Assembly: GCA_937906345.1 (NCBI GenBank)
Contig: CALCXY010000061.1
Span: 1 to 32,859 of the forward strand
Direction of reading: 5' to 3'
DNA from: Candidatus Woesearchaeota archaeon
Lineage (GTDB): Archaea; Nanobdellota; Nanobdellia; Woesearchaeales; CALCXY01
DNA: 32,859 bases
Of the stretch, positions 14,715 through 22,879 are shown piece by piece. The position numbers were made by a program, and so were the translations under genes. The notes beneath the pieces were generated by a model. That model saw only the letters and a program-made list of their open reading frames with translations. It had not been told where the DNA came from and made no database searches. Each line of letters opens with the position of its first letter. Within the stretch, counting starts at the first letter, position 1.

Positions 14715-14985
14715 TTTTTTTAAATTTTTTAGTAAGTGTGAATTTTCCTACATGAATAAGCTTAAAGTAGTTTCCCATATCAACAATTACAACATTGATT
14801 ATTTTAGTTTTTTTTATTATGCCTTTCTCTATAATATTCTTCTTCCTTTTTCTAATTGAAAAACCATTTTCCAATATTTTTGGAATCTCTGACAAATTTA
14901 GGTTGATATTACTTAATTCATTCAAAGCTTGTTTTGTTGGAATAATATTTTTGCCTTTAAAAGTGAAAATCATTTCATTCACCAT
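14704..14985 (-). CDS. DUF4258/MqsR-like toxin
   Basis: This 93-residue basic protein ends in a strand series (GIIKKTKIINVVIVDMGNYFKLIHVGKFTLTKKFKK) typical of DUF4258-type proteins, RelE/MqsR-fold ribonucleases found beside YgiT zinc-finger antitoxins. The first half (TKQALNELSNINLNLSEIPKILENG) holds two helices. The expected basic residues are present, but the active site cannot be fixed by eye. The context with the zinc-finger/AbrB antitoxin is the strongest argument. A TATA box (15012-15022) lies 32 nt upstream of ATG 14985. A Met at 14973 is an alternative start. Confidence 0.7.
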   Translation of the reverse strand: MVNEMIFTFKGKNIIPTKQALNELSNINLNLSEIPKILENGFSIRKRKKNIIEKGIIKKTKIINVVIVDMGNYFKLIHVGKFTLTKKFKKNGS

Positions 14986-15056
14986 AATATACCTAAGATA
15001 TATATCATTGAGATATATAAATCTTGTGTTTTTATTATATTATTAAAAGAACAATC

Positions 15057-15102
15057 ATTTAAATATCCTATGCCTACTTGTCTTGTGGATCGGAAATATT
15101 AC
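15057..15102. repeat. Dispersed TATA-plus-15-mer element, copy 2
   Basis: CTACTTGTCTTGTGG at 15074-15088 repeats 1946-1960 exactly, at the same distance from a TATA-like ATTTAAATAT. On the plus strand it is also the beginning of a 29-codon frame (15070-15159, MPTCLVDRKYYEKVYDSRKE...) that ends inside the convergent gene. The frame in copy 1 is only partly conserved and has no ATG, so I do not call a gene. Confidence 0.5.
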
Positions 15103-15139
15103 GAAAAGGTTTACGATTCTAGAAAAGAATATTCGAAAA

Positions 15140-15886
15140 TTATTCAGGAACATTTTTAATATCATCAAAAAGAAATCTTAATTCTCTTTGTAATATTTGA
15201 ATAGATTCTAACATATTTTCATGAACACCATGTAACTCTTTCAAAGCTGTTGCCAAATGAGTAATAAACTCATAAAGATTCATTCTTGGAGGCAATTCAG
15301 GTATCTTATGAGGAATAAAAATTTTTATAACCTCTGGAATAGTTACTTTAATACGTAATTGATGATGATGTTCAAGACTTTCTATTTCATGTTCAAGTTC
15401 TTCTTCCCTTGTTGTTGTAAGATGATATAATTGAACAATAGCATCTACACCTTCATGCCATAGATCATATATTCCAAGCAATCTAATAATGTATTCTTGA
15501 TATGCTAAATTTTTTGAATTTTTTTTATAATTTTCAAATAATTTATCTAAAAATTCTCGTTGCGAAGGAAAAGCCCCAAAATCAAAAGCACCTCTTTCAA
15601 CTGTAAGCCTTGAAGCATTAATTTCACCATTATCCTTAAGGTCTACACCAAAAAATGTGTCTTCTCTTGTTTTTTTAATTTGTTTCTGGCCAAAACGAGG
15701 ATCAAATGGATCATCAACAAACTGAATCTTCTTAAACAAATGAAGATTATTAATAATATTCTCATTCCAATCCCCAGAAGGTAATTTACTTGGATCAGCA
15801 TCACACTCACAAAGTGCAATCCATTGTTCTCTACTTACTTTCCCTATAGGTTCAGGCATATCATAATGTTCTTGAAATATACTCAT
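15140..15886 (-). CDS. Unknown soluble protein with coiled-coil or helical C-terminus
   Basis: The start at ATG 15886 gives 248 residues. An ATG at 15919 would place the promoter-like TTTTTAAACTTA inside the gene, so I prefer 15886, 26 nt downstream of it. The N-terminal half is mixed and acidic (QWIALCECDADPSKLPSGDW, FVDDPFDPRFGQKQI). The C-terminal half is helical with a His/Glu-rich coiled-coil segment (TREEELEHEIESLEHHHQL), and the last 35 residues form another heptad-like helix. There is no signal or membrane segment and no family is recognised. It follows the gene at 15926 by about 40 nt on the same strand. Confidence 0.6.
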   Translation of the reverse strand: MSIFQEHYDMPEPIGKVSREQWIALCECDADPSKLPSGDWNENIINNLHLFKKIQFVDDPFDPRFGQKQIKKTREDTFFGVDLKDNGEINASRLTVERGAFDFGAFPSQREFLDKLFENYKKNSKNLAYQEYIIRLLGIYDLWHEGVDAIVQLYHLTTTREEELEHEIESLEHHHQLRIKVTIPEVIKIFIPHKIPELPPRMNLYEFITHLATALKELHGVHENMLESIQILQRELRFLFDDIKNVPE

Positions 15887-15925
15887 AGAATAAAATTTAT
15901 ATTTTAAGTTTAAAAACATTACTAT

Positions 15926-16402
15926 CTATAACTTTATTAATTCTGAAAAAAAAGTTTCATAAGGACGTCTACTGAATTTATTTAAAAGTCTAGAAGGAGG
16001 AGGATTTGCACCTATTGATCTAGCATATGTTTTAGAATAATCACTAACAGTTTCTCCTAGATTTAAAGTTCGACTACCTATCTGATTATGAACTTCTTCA
16101 TCTGATGTTGCTATTATAGAATCAATTACTTCTCCCCATAAAGGATCAACATCTTTACTTGAACCACTATTATTCAAAACATGTAACCTAGCATAAGAAT
16201 CAACAGGATCATCCATCCAATTTTGTTTTAATTTTTCAATTTGTCCAAGACGGGATTTTTTTAAACGTCTACTTTCTCGAACCAACATAGGACCAAAACC
16301 TACAACTGTAATAACCGTACTTAATCCTCCAAGTATACTCACAACAGTCCAAAAAGGATCTTGTTGATAATAGTTCATAATTTGATTTATTATTCCTGCC
16401 AT
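15926..16402 (-). CDS. Unknown single-span membrane protein
   Basis: In this 158-residue protein, residues 17-39 (FWTVVSILGGLSTVITVVGFGPM) span the membrane. The following Arg/Lys cluster (RESRRLKKSRLGQIEKLKQNW) puts the 115-residue C-terminal part in the cytoplasm. That part is helical and of unknown family. A TATA box (TTTATAAA) centred near 16429 is 27 nt upstream of the ATG. It is divergent from pyrC, and the two promoters share about 80 bp. Confidence 0.6.
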   Translation of the reverse strand: MAGIINQIMNYYQQDPFWTVVSILGGLSTVITVVGFGPMLVRESRRLKKSRLGQIEKLKQNWMDDPVDSYARLHVLNNSGSSKDVDPLWGEVIDSIIATSDEEVHNQIGSRTLNLGETVSDYSKTYARSIGANPPPSRLLNKFSRRPYETFFSELIKL

Positions 16403-16454
16403 AATTAATGAACTTAAAGTTTATTTTATAAATGTTCGTTTTATAACATACAAA

Positions 16455-16486
16455 ACTATAAATACAACCTTCTATTCAATTTCTTT
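16455..16486 (+). promoter_or_regulatory. pyrC promoter and leader shared with pyrD-pyrK
   Basis: ACTATAAATAC (16455-16465) is centred 27 nt before the ATG. From TAAATAC on, the 28-nt segment resembles that of the pyrD-pyrK fusion and ends TCAATTTCTTT before the ATG. Confidence 0.5.
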
Positions 16487-17713
16487 ATGATCTTAGAAGG
16501 CACATTCGTAACACACGAAAAAACATTCAAAACTCAAGTTAAGTTTGATTCAGAAACAGGTTTAATTCAAGAAGTTGGAGAAAACATAGGAAATGCAGAC
16601 TTAACTTTTGATTCAAACCATAAGATATTCCCAGGTTTTATAGATATTCATGTTCATTGTAGGGAAGATGTTTCTCAAACACAATCCTATAAAGAAGATT
16701 TTGTTACAGCATCTCAAGCAGCTATTATGGGAGGAGTAACAGGTATGATGGATATGCCAAATAACCCAAAACCTCCAATAGATGATAAATCTTACTACGC
16801 TAAAAAAGAACTCACAAAAAAAGGAATTATTGACATTCTCTTATACGCAGGAATTGGCCCAAACACAAACCCCTTATCATTTAAAGTTCCTTACAAAGCC
16901 TACATGGGTCCAAGTGTTGGTGATCTCTTTTTTGACAAAGATGAAAAAATAAACAACATCATACCAAAATATAAAGATAATTTTATTTCATTTCATTGTG
17001 AATCCGCAGACTTATTAAAAGAAAATGAGAATCAACCTACTCACGAAGAAAAACGTCCAGAAGTATGCGAAGTAAACGCTATAACTCACGCAATGAAAGT
17101 GTGTAAAGAAAACAATATTAGGATGAATGTTGCACATTTATCAACTAAAGCTGGTTTATTAGAAGTGCTAAGGGGCAAAAAAGAAGGTCAAACAGTTACA
17201 AGCGAAGTTTGCCATCATCATCTTTATTATACTGAAGATACAAAAGACAAATCAACTAACCCAAGTTTCTTACAAATGAACCCACCCCTAAGAAAAGAAG
17301 AAGATAGAAAATTTCTTTTTGAACAATTAAAACTAGGAAATGTTGATTATCTTACAACAGATCATGCACCTCACACTTTAAAAGAAAATAAAGAGGGAAT
17401 ATCAGGTTTGCCTTTATTAGACACATATGGATTATTTGTAACTTGGCTTTTAAAACAAGGAATTAATGAACAAATAATAGCAAAAGTATGTTCTTATAAT
17501 CCTGGTAAACTCTTTGGAGAGTTTCGAGGTGAAAAATTTGGTGAAATTAAAGAAGGTTTTATTGCATCTTTCACTATTTTAAATCTATCAAAAGAACATA
17601 CAGTAAAACAAGAAGACATAAAATCAAAATGCGCTTGGAGCCCATTTGAAGGAACAACATTCCCTGGATCTGTTGTTATGACTATAGTTAGAGGAAAACA
17701 TTACAAAATCTAA
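16487..17713 (+). CDS. pyrC: Dihydroorotase
   Basis: This 408-residue enzyme cyclises carbamoyl-aspartate to dihydroorotate, the third step of UMP synthesis. It has the amidohydrolase metal site of class I dihydroorotases: H55-x-H57 in FIDIHVHCRED, the Lys expected to be carboxylated in VPYKAYMG, His in ISFHCES and VAHLSTKAG, and Asp in LTTDHAPHTLKENK. The substrate-loop Gly segment SGLPLLDT is present as well. Length is normal for the family (about 400-430). The gene ends with its stop overlapping by 4 nt the stop of the last gene of the minus-strand MoxR-vWA operon. Confidence 0.93.
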   Translation: MILEGTFVTHEKTFKTQVKFDSETGLIQEVGENIGNADLTFDSNHKIFPGFIDIHVHCREDVSQTQSYKEDFVTASQAAIMGGVTGMMDMPNNPKPPIDDKSYYAKKELTKKGIIDILLYAGIGPNTNPLSFKVPYKAYMGPSVGDLFFDKDEKINNIIPKYKDNFISFHCESADLLKENENQPTHEEKRPEVCEVNAITHAMKVCKENNIRMNVAHLSTKAGLLEVLRGKKEGQTVTSEVCHHHLYYTEDTKDKSTNPSFLQMNPPLRKEEDRKFLFEQLKLGNVDYLTTDHAPHTLKENKEGISGLPLLDTYGLFVTWLLKQGINEQIIAKVCSYNPGKLFGEFRGEKFGEIKEGFIASFTILNLSKEHTVKQEDIKSKCAWSPFEGTTFPGSVVMTIVRGKHYKI

Positions 17714-18945
17714 TTTCCTGGAAAACGTTCATTTAATTGTCTAGCTTTTCTAAGATTAACATTTAACACTTGATCAACTACCTTCATTTCATCATTCAAA
17801 GGTTTAAGTTTTTTCATCTCATCATACATACTACTAAACATAATTACTCTAACAGGTCCATTTCTAGAAATAGCATACTTTCTAGACATTTCACTCTGAG
17901 GAATTTCAACCATACTTACACGAGGATTATACCTTGTCAAGTGTTTAACTTTATCAGGATGAGCTAATACATATTTAGTTACTGCATCAATTACTTTATC
18001 TCGGTCATACCTATGATCTTGTCCACCTTTACTAAGTTTATAAAATTCATCAATATATTCACCTTCATCAGTAATACTATAATATTTCCTATCTGGATCA
18101 GTTATGTAAATTGCTTTATCTTGATTTCTAACACCTCTTTGAAGACTTGCCATCTTAATATTAAGATCAACCTTTTTATCAATCATCTCCTCTCTAATTT
18201 GAGCAAACCTTTCCCTAGCCTCTTCTTTAATATCTCCATAAATATCATAAATATCTTCAAAGTAAGGTTTTTCTAAAGCATCTGGATTAGTTTGAGCTCT
18301 GTAGAGAGAAAATCCTGTTACAGCAATGATAGCAGCAGCTGTTAACATGATGTATTTGATAAAACTTGGTTTTACAATAGGTAAATGAACTCTTTTTTTA
18401 CCTTTACCAAATAAATGAGGAACTACTCTTGGTAAATAATGATCCATAAAAGTTACTCTCGACCTTTGTTCTACTTTTTCAGGATCAAGATTAATATCAT
18501 CTAAACCCTTTTCTTCAAAATCAGGTATATCATCAAAGGTTATTCTATGCAATTCATTTTCAGGAATAATTTTCCCTTCTTCTCCAGGTTGAATCATTGA
18601 AGGAGGTGCAAGTCTATTCCCTTCAGCATCCATCCCTAAAAAATCATAGGGTTTTATATCATAAATAAAAAAATCGTTTTCCAATTTTTTTAGATCAACA
18701 TGATGGACACTATTGCCATCTTTGGTTAAATAATAAAGCTTATCATCCCTATAATCAATATATTTTATGGCCCTTATCCATAGAGTGTTATTTTTTAAGG
18801 AAAGATTTCTTTTATTAATTAAACATAAACCTGTGATAGAATCTTCAAGAGAAGTTAATTGCATAAATGTAGTTGAATGAATAGCTTCCTCTTGAGGTAC
18901 ATTAAATTTAGATGCACTTTCCAAAATATCTTTTAATGTTGTCAT
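17710..18945 (-). CDS. Operon gene 7: single-span membrane protein with large domains on both sides
   Basis: Residues 1-190 are soluble and probably cytoplasmic, mixed alpha/beta with strand-rich parts (LWIRAIKYIDYRDDKLYYLTK) and an acidic stretch (DDIPDFEEKGLDDINLDPEKVEQ). After a basic patch (KGKKRVHLPIVKPSFIKY), residues about 197-215 (YIMLTAAAIIAVTGFSLY) span the membrane. The outside part (216-411) is charged and helical. No family is recognised. Its ATG overlaps the stop of gene 6 by 4 nt, so translation is probably coupled. It closes the seven-gene operon. Confidence 0.7.
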   Translation of the reverse strand: MTTLKDILESASKFNVPQEEAIHSTTFMQLTSLEDSITGLCLINKRNLSLKNNTLWIRAIKYIDYRDDKLYYLTKDGNSVHHVDLKKLENDFFIYDIKPYDFLGMDAEGNRLAPPSMIQPGEEGKIIPENELHRITFDDIPDFEEKGLDDINLDPEKVEQRSRVTFMDHYLPRVVPHLFGKGKKRVHLPIVKPSFIKYIMLTAAAIIAVTGFSLYRAQTNPDALEKPYFEDIYDIYGDIKEEARERFAQIREEMIDKKVDLNIKMASLQRGVRNQDKAIYITDPDRKYYSITDEGEYIDEFYKLSKGGQDHRYDRDKVIDAVTKYVLAHPDKVKHLTRYNPRVSMVEIPQSEMSRKYAISRNGPVRVIMFSSMYDEMKKLKPLNDEMKVVDQVLNVNLRKARQLNERFPGN

Positions 18946-19937
18946 TTAAACTTCTCCACATATTTAATTTTATATTTATCAAAATATTTTTGAAATTTTA
19001 ATTGTAAATTTTGAGCTTTAGTATTCCTAACATCCCAATCACTAGTATCATCTCCTAAACTTTTATCTCCATTGATAATATCAACACCTAAATCAGTTAC
19101 AGGATGTATTAAACAATAGGAATCAGGCCTAATCATAATTCTATGACCTTGTGCTTTAGCTAATTCACCATCTGGTCTTCTTGTATTATGTAAATTATAA
19201 TCTACATACAGCCTAAAATGATTCATATTTACTTCAACTACTCCTTCTACATTAGGAAACCATTCATTAGATCCTTCAAATGGATTAAATCCGCCACCAA
19301 TAGCATAGGTTTCAACTCCATTAGTGCTTGTTTTTTTAATTACATGTAAAGCATGTCCTGCACCAGTTGAAACTGCTCCAGTGAAAACATCAATATCTGA
19401 TTTTTCATAAGTCATTAATAAAACATAATGATCAAATTCATCTCCAGTATTTGGATCTTTAACTCTAGGATACCAATGTGCAAAACTTGATGAAGTACCT
19501 TCAAAACAGCTAAAAGGACCCTTGTCAACTTTACCATCAACAATCATTTGACAAAAATCATCTATAGTATGTAAACCCTTTCCTGAATTTTCTCCACCTT
19601 CACTTAAGGGTCCTAAAAATCCATTATTATACAACCAAATATTTTTTCTATGCCTTTTAATATCTTCAAAATCCTCTCCTACTTGCTCTAAATGTTGATC
19701 AACAGTTGGATTTTCATAAAGTTGTCTTCTATTTCCCATTAGATTGTATAATTTTAATTCACCATACTGCATTAATGTCAAACATCCTAAATTATTCCTT
19801 CTTGGAGGCATATTTGAAGTAGCAACTTCTTTAAGAAAAATAGCAGGTATTAAACTAAGTGCAGTCACCCAAAAGATTGGTTTTTTAACTAGTGAAATAT
19901 AATCCCCAACTATTTCTCTCACTTTTTTAAATCTCAT
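18942..19937 (-). CDS. Operon gene 6: membrane-anchored ectodomain, possibly transglutaminase/papain-like
   Basis: Positive residues at the N-terminus (RFKKVREI, VKKP) followed by a span (IFWVTALSLIPAIFL, 21-35) place the 295-residue remainder outside. Within it, C144 in GPFSCFEGTSSSFAHWYPRV and H195/H198 in GAGHALHVIKKTSTNGVETYAIGGG have the order and spacing of a Cys-His pair in transglutaminase- or papain-like folds (Cys at a helix start, then GHa-x-V and a strand). The usual Asp after the His strand is not evident. This assignment is weak. It overlaps genes 5 and 7 by 4 nt each. Confidence 0.65.
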   Translation of the reverse strand: MRFKKVREIVGDYISLVKKPIFWVTALSLIPAIFLKEVATSNMPPRRNNLGCLTLMQYGELKLYNLMGNRRQLYENPTVDQHLEQVGEDFEDIKRHRKNIWLYNNGFLGPLSEGGENSGKGLHTIDDFCQMIVDGKVDKGPFSCFEGTSSSFAHWYPRVKDPNTGDEFDHYVLLMTYEKSDIDVFTGAVSTGAGHALHVIKKTSTNGVETYAIGGGFNPFEGSNEWFPNVEGVVEVNMNHFRLYVDYNLHNTRRPDGELAKAQGHRIMIRPDSYCLIHPVTDLGVDIINGDKSLGDDTSDWDVRNTKAQNLQLKFQKYFDKYKIKYVEKFK

Positions 19938-21700
19938 TTAGTATACATCTCCATTATTTTCTTAGCTTCAGCATGAATTCTATGAACATCACTTTTTTTA
20001 ATGTAAGGACTATCACTTGGAGCTAAATTCACGACTTCTAAACCTTCTTTACCCCTAGCTTGCACCTCATTATGAGCATTACGTGTCCTCATATGAGGAA
20101 TAGTATTAACCCAGACTAAAGTATCTTTAAATTTCGTTGTACCATCTGGTTGATCTTCTTTTCTATTTTCTAAAGCAAGATTTACACAATCAGCAAAACT
20201 AGTGTAAGTAATATCATCATCCACTATAGGAACAACTAAAGTTGGACCAAGATCATTATTATTATATTTAGTGATATACAACATAAATAAATTTTTCATA
20301 GCTGTATTATTATCATTTGTACTTCCTCTATGATAAAGCACTTTAGTAAGCATTACCTCTAATGAATTATCCCTATAAATCCTATCAGCTGACACTTTAT
20401 CTAGAGGATGATTTCCATTTCCCATTGTGAATCCCATATTTGAAGCCATTCTATATAATTGTGTCATTAATAAATATCCACCATGAATTTTGTTTTCAGG
20501 ATCGCTTAATATCTCACTTGGATCTCCATGTGAACCTGATACATCATATAAAATTAATATTTCCCCTAAATTAGATGCAATTTGAGGTTTATCTGTTTCA
20601 GTAGCCTCATCTGATAAAGAATACGGCGGCAAGACTAATCTTGGCTTTGGATAAACTAATGGCACTTCTCCAGTAGTAGGTAAAGGTAAATTTGCCTCTA
20701 CTGGAATATCTTTTGTAAGTTTCCAATAGGCTTCTTTAACTCTTTTATTCATTTCTTCTAGTGTACCATCTGCCCCACTACCAATATTTTTTTGTAACTC
20801 TTTAAAATCTTGTGAACCATCTTTTTGACTAGGATTATTTTCACCAGTTTCAGAAGGCATTTTACCATCTGCACTTGGATCCCATCTTCTTTCTCCATCT
20901 GGAGTAAACTCTCCAGGAACAGCACGTCCATGACTTCCTCTTCTTGGATTTGTATTTGGAACTCCAGAACCAGTTTTAGGTAAAGCACCCATAAGTAATG
21001 CGTATAAAGTTCCAGCAATTAATAAACCAGCAATTGCTGCTTTTCCTTGTCTATATACTTCATTGCTATATCTTTGTTTCATTAATCTACTAAAAGAACC
21101 ATAACCTAATTGATCAGCAGCTTTATTATTTTCAAAAGCTGTTCGTATATATTCCTCTACCCCAAAATCATTTTCTCTAGTAATTATTTGAGGCAATTCT
21201 AAATTATCTGTAAATATTTCAGTATTAATTGTTCTATTATCTCTAACAAAAGATCCAATTTTTCTTAATCCTCTTAATTGCCTCATTCCATAAGAAAAAG
21301 GTTGCTTAAAAAGACTTACTTTAGTTTTATACTCTCTTCTTAGATCTCCTTGTAATTGTCTAATTTCACTTAATAATTCCCATTTTAATGTAAATGCAGG
21401 GGCATTAGCCTCTGAACCAGCAGGAAGTGTAAACTCATAAAGATTCTTAGGTGAAATTGTGGTATTTCCTTCCTCTGTTTTATACCTAAATCTATTTTTA
21501 TGAGTGATAGTATTTTCTTTAGAACTTGTCATTAATCCATTATGTCTAATTTGATGACCAGATCCTAATAATTCTTCCAATTCTCCAATTTGATCATCAA
21601 CTAATTCTTTTTCAGTTCTTACTAAATATTTCAATAATGATCGAGCATCAGCTACATTTTTCACTTGTTCTAACACTTTGTTTCTATCTATGTGTGCCAT
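19934..21700 (-). CDS. Operon gene 5: membrane-anchored vWA protein with intact MIDAS motif
   Basis: In this 588-residue protein, residues 1-210 are cytoplasmic by charge and of unknown fold. Residues 221-240 (AAIAGLLIAGTLYALLMGAL) span the membrane. Residues 241-300 are a Gly/Pro/Ser-rich linker. From about 378 a von Willebrand factor A domain follows: ILILYDVSGSHGDPS with D386-x-S388-x-S390 of the MIDAS, the third residue in HRGSTNDNN (T461), and an acidic turn PIVDDDITY (D494-D496). vWA proteins with a MIDAS bind partners through Mg2+ and are the usual clients or adaptors of MoxR ATPases such as gene 1. It starts 1 nt after gene 4. Confidence 0.8.
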   Translation of the reverse strand: MAHIDRNKVLEQVKNVADARSLLKYLVRTEKELVDDQIGELEELLGSGHQIRHNGLMTSSKENTITHKNRFRYKTEEGNTTISPKNLYEFTLPAGSEANAPAFTLKWELLSEIRQLQGDLRREYKTKVSLFKQPFSYGMRQLRGLRKIGSFVRDNRTINTEIFTDNLELPQIITRENDFGVEEYIRTAFENNKAADQLGYGSFSRLMKQRYSNEVYRQGKAAIAGLLIAGTLYALLMGALPKTGSGVPNTNPRRGSHGRAVPGEFTPDGERRWDPSADGKMPSETGENNPSQKDGSQDFKELQKNIGSGADGTLEEMNKRVKEAYWKLTKDIPVEANLPLPTTGEVPLVYPKPRLVLPPYSLSDEATETDKPQIASNLGEILILYDVSGSHGDPSEILSDPENKIHGGYLLMTQLYRMASNMGFTMGNGNHPLDKVSADRIYRDNSLEVMLTKVLYHRGSTNDNNTAMKNLFMLYITKYNNNDLGPTLVVPIVDDDITYTSFADCVNLALENRKEDQPDGTTKFKDTLVWVNTIPHMRTRNAHNEVQARGKEGLEVVNLAPSDSPYIKKSDVHRIHAEAKKIMEMYTK

Positions 21701-21701
21701 T

Positions 21702-22319
21702 TTATTTTGGTTGTATACCTCTCACAGGTAATTTAAAGTAAAATGTTCCTTTTGAAGGTGTTTTAAAATACACATCTAATTCAGTAGGTTTTTCTCCTGG
21801 TCCAGTAAGTTTTGGAGTAATTTTCACTCGTGCCATTAAGATATTTGTTTCTGGATCTACCCAATAATTAGGAGTTAATAACTGCCCATCATACACTATT
21901 TTTTGTTCAGCAGGAGGTTGAGGTAGCTGCCATTGTAAAAAATAATCTTTTCCAGCTTGTAAATCAGGAGCAGCTTTTCTAGATCCATCTCTTTTTCTAT
22001 GTATTGAATGTGTTAAAGTAACATCATGTTCAAATCCTTCATAAGCAGTTGGATATACTGGAATAGTAGAATTTTCTTTAGTAAAATCTATAGTACTAGC
22101 TGCATAAATTTGCATAAACGCATAATCTTGTATTTTAGTTTGATAATTAGGAGTAATAATTCTTCTTGGTCTTCCATATTGTAATTCTTGTCGTGTTAAT
22201 ACATCTTGACCTTTATTACTTGGAGCTCTCAGTGAATACGTTCCTAAAATAGATGCAACTAATGCACTTAATATTAATCCTGTCTGGATTATTCTTGAGG
22301 TTCTTCTTCCTAAATTCAT
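21702..22319 (-). CDS. Operon gene 4: membrane-anchored beta-rich ectodomain
   Basis: The N-terminus NLGRRTSR is followed by a span (IIQTGLILSALVASILGTYSL, 10-30), so the 175-residue rest is outside. It is strand-rich (AFMQIYAASTIDF, EHDVTLTHSIHRKR, KDYFLQWQLPQPPAE, ILMARVKITPKL, TELDVYFKTPSKGTFYFKLPVRG) and looks like one or two immunoglobulin-like sandwiches. In bacterial Bat operons BatD has beta-sandwich domains in a similar place, which is an analogy, not a demonstrated homology. Overlaps gene 3 by 4 nt. Confidence 0.7.
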   Translation of the reverse strand: MNLGRRTSRIIQTGLILSALVASILGTYSLRAPSNKGQDVLTRQELQYGRPRRIITPNYQTKIQDYAFMQIYAASTIDFTKENSTIPVYPTAYEGFEHDVTLTHSIHRKRDGSRKAAPDLQAGKDYFLQWQLPQPPAEQKIVYDGQLLTPNYWVDPETNILMARVKITPKLTGPGEKPTELDVYFKTPSKGTFYFKLPVRGIQPK

Positions 22320-22879
22320 TTTTTCTTTACCTTGATATTAAAATTTGTTGGTGATGTTCCATCTTTGTATTGTATTTGTAAATGTATTTTATATTCTTCA
22401 ATTGGTTTTCCATCTGCAAGTAATGTTTGCCAAGATTGGTTCCCAATTGTATAGGGCACTCCATTTTTTATTTTTTCAGTAAATTCAACTTGTCTTGATG
22501 CTCCATTTATTGATATAACCATTGAATCAACTGTATGTTTTGGTTTTTCAACATACGCATCAAAAATAACTTTACCTAAATCTCCTGAATACTCATAATC
22601 ATTTCCTTCTCTGTATGATCTTGAAGCTTTGAATTGTTTTCTTCCATGATTTGCTGATTGCACAACCAATTCTGTATTAAATTCCTCATTTTCAGTTTCA
22701 CTTAATTCTTGTTCTAGGCCATCCTGTGCTGCTATTGGAGTTCCTCTCCATTCTTGAGCATCTTGAACTCCTCCTTTGTTTAGGCAAGTGAATCCTAAAG
22801 TCAATAATAAACCAATGGAACCTACCCATGTTAATGAATGTCTCCATGAAAATTCAAATGGAAAATTATCATAATTCAT
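22316..22879 (-). CDS. Operon gene 3: membrane-anchored beta-rich ectodomain
   Basis: This protein has 187 residues. A short N-terminus with an Arg precedes a span (SLTWVGSIGLLLTLGFTCL, 15-33). The outside part starts with an acidic linker (EQELSETENEEFNTE) and continues with strands (LVVQSANHGRKQFKAS, KVIFDAYVEKP, SMVISINGASRQVEF, KIHLQIQYKDG, FNIKVKKK), again sandwich-like. The Cys32 context (GFTC) is not a good lipobox. Genes 3 and 4 have the same plan and similar size, and may be distant relatives. Overlaps both neighbours by 4 nt. Confidence 0.7.
   Translation of the reverse strand: MNYDNFPFEFSWRHSLTWVGSIGLLLTLGFTCLNKGGVQDAQEWRGTPIAAQDGLEQELSETENEEFNTELVVQSANHGRKQFKASRSYREGNDYEYSGDLGKVIFDAYVEKPKHTVDSMVISINGASRQVEFTEKIKNGVPYTIGNQSWQTLLADGKPIEEYKIHLQIQYKDGTSPTNFNIKVKKK

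Noticed and set aside
15070-15159. 29-codon plus-strand frame (MPTCLVDRKYYEKVYDSRKE...).
   Set aside because: The TATA-like box is only a few nt from the ATG, and the homologous stretch at 1943 has no ATG and diverges. Kept as a repeat, not as a gene.
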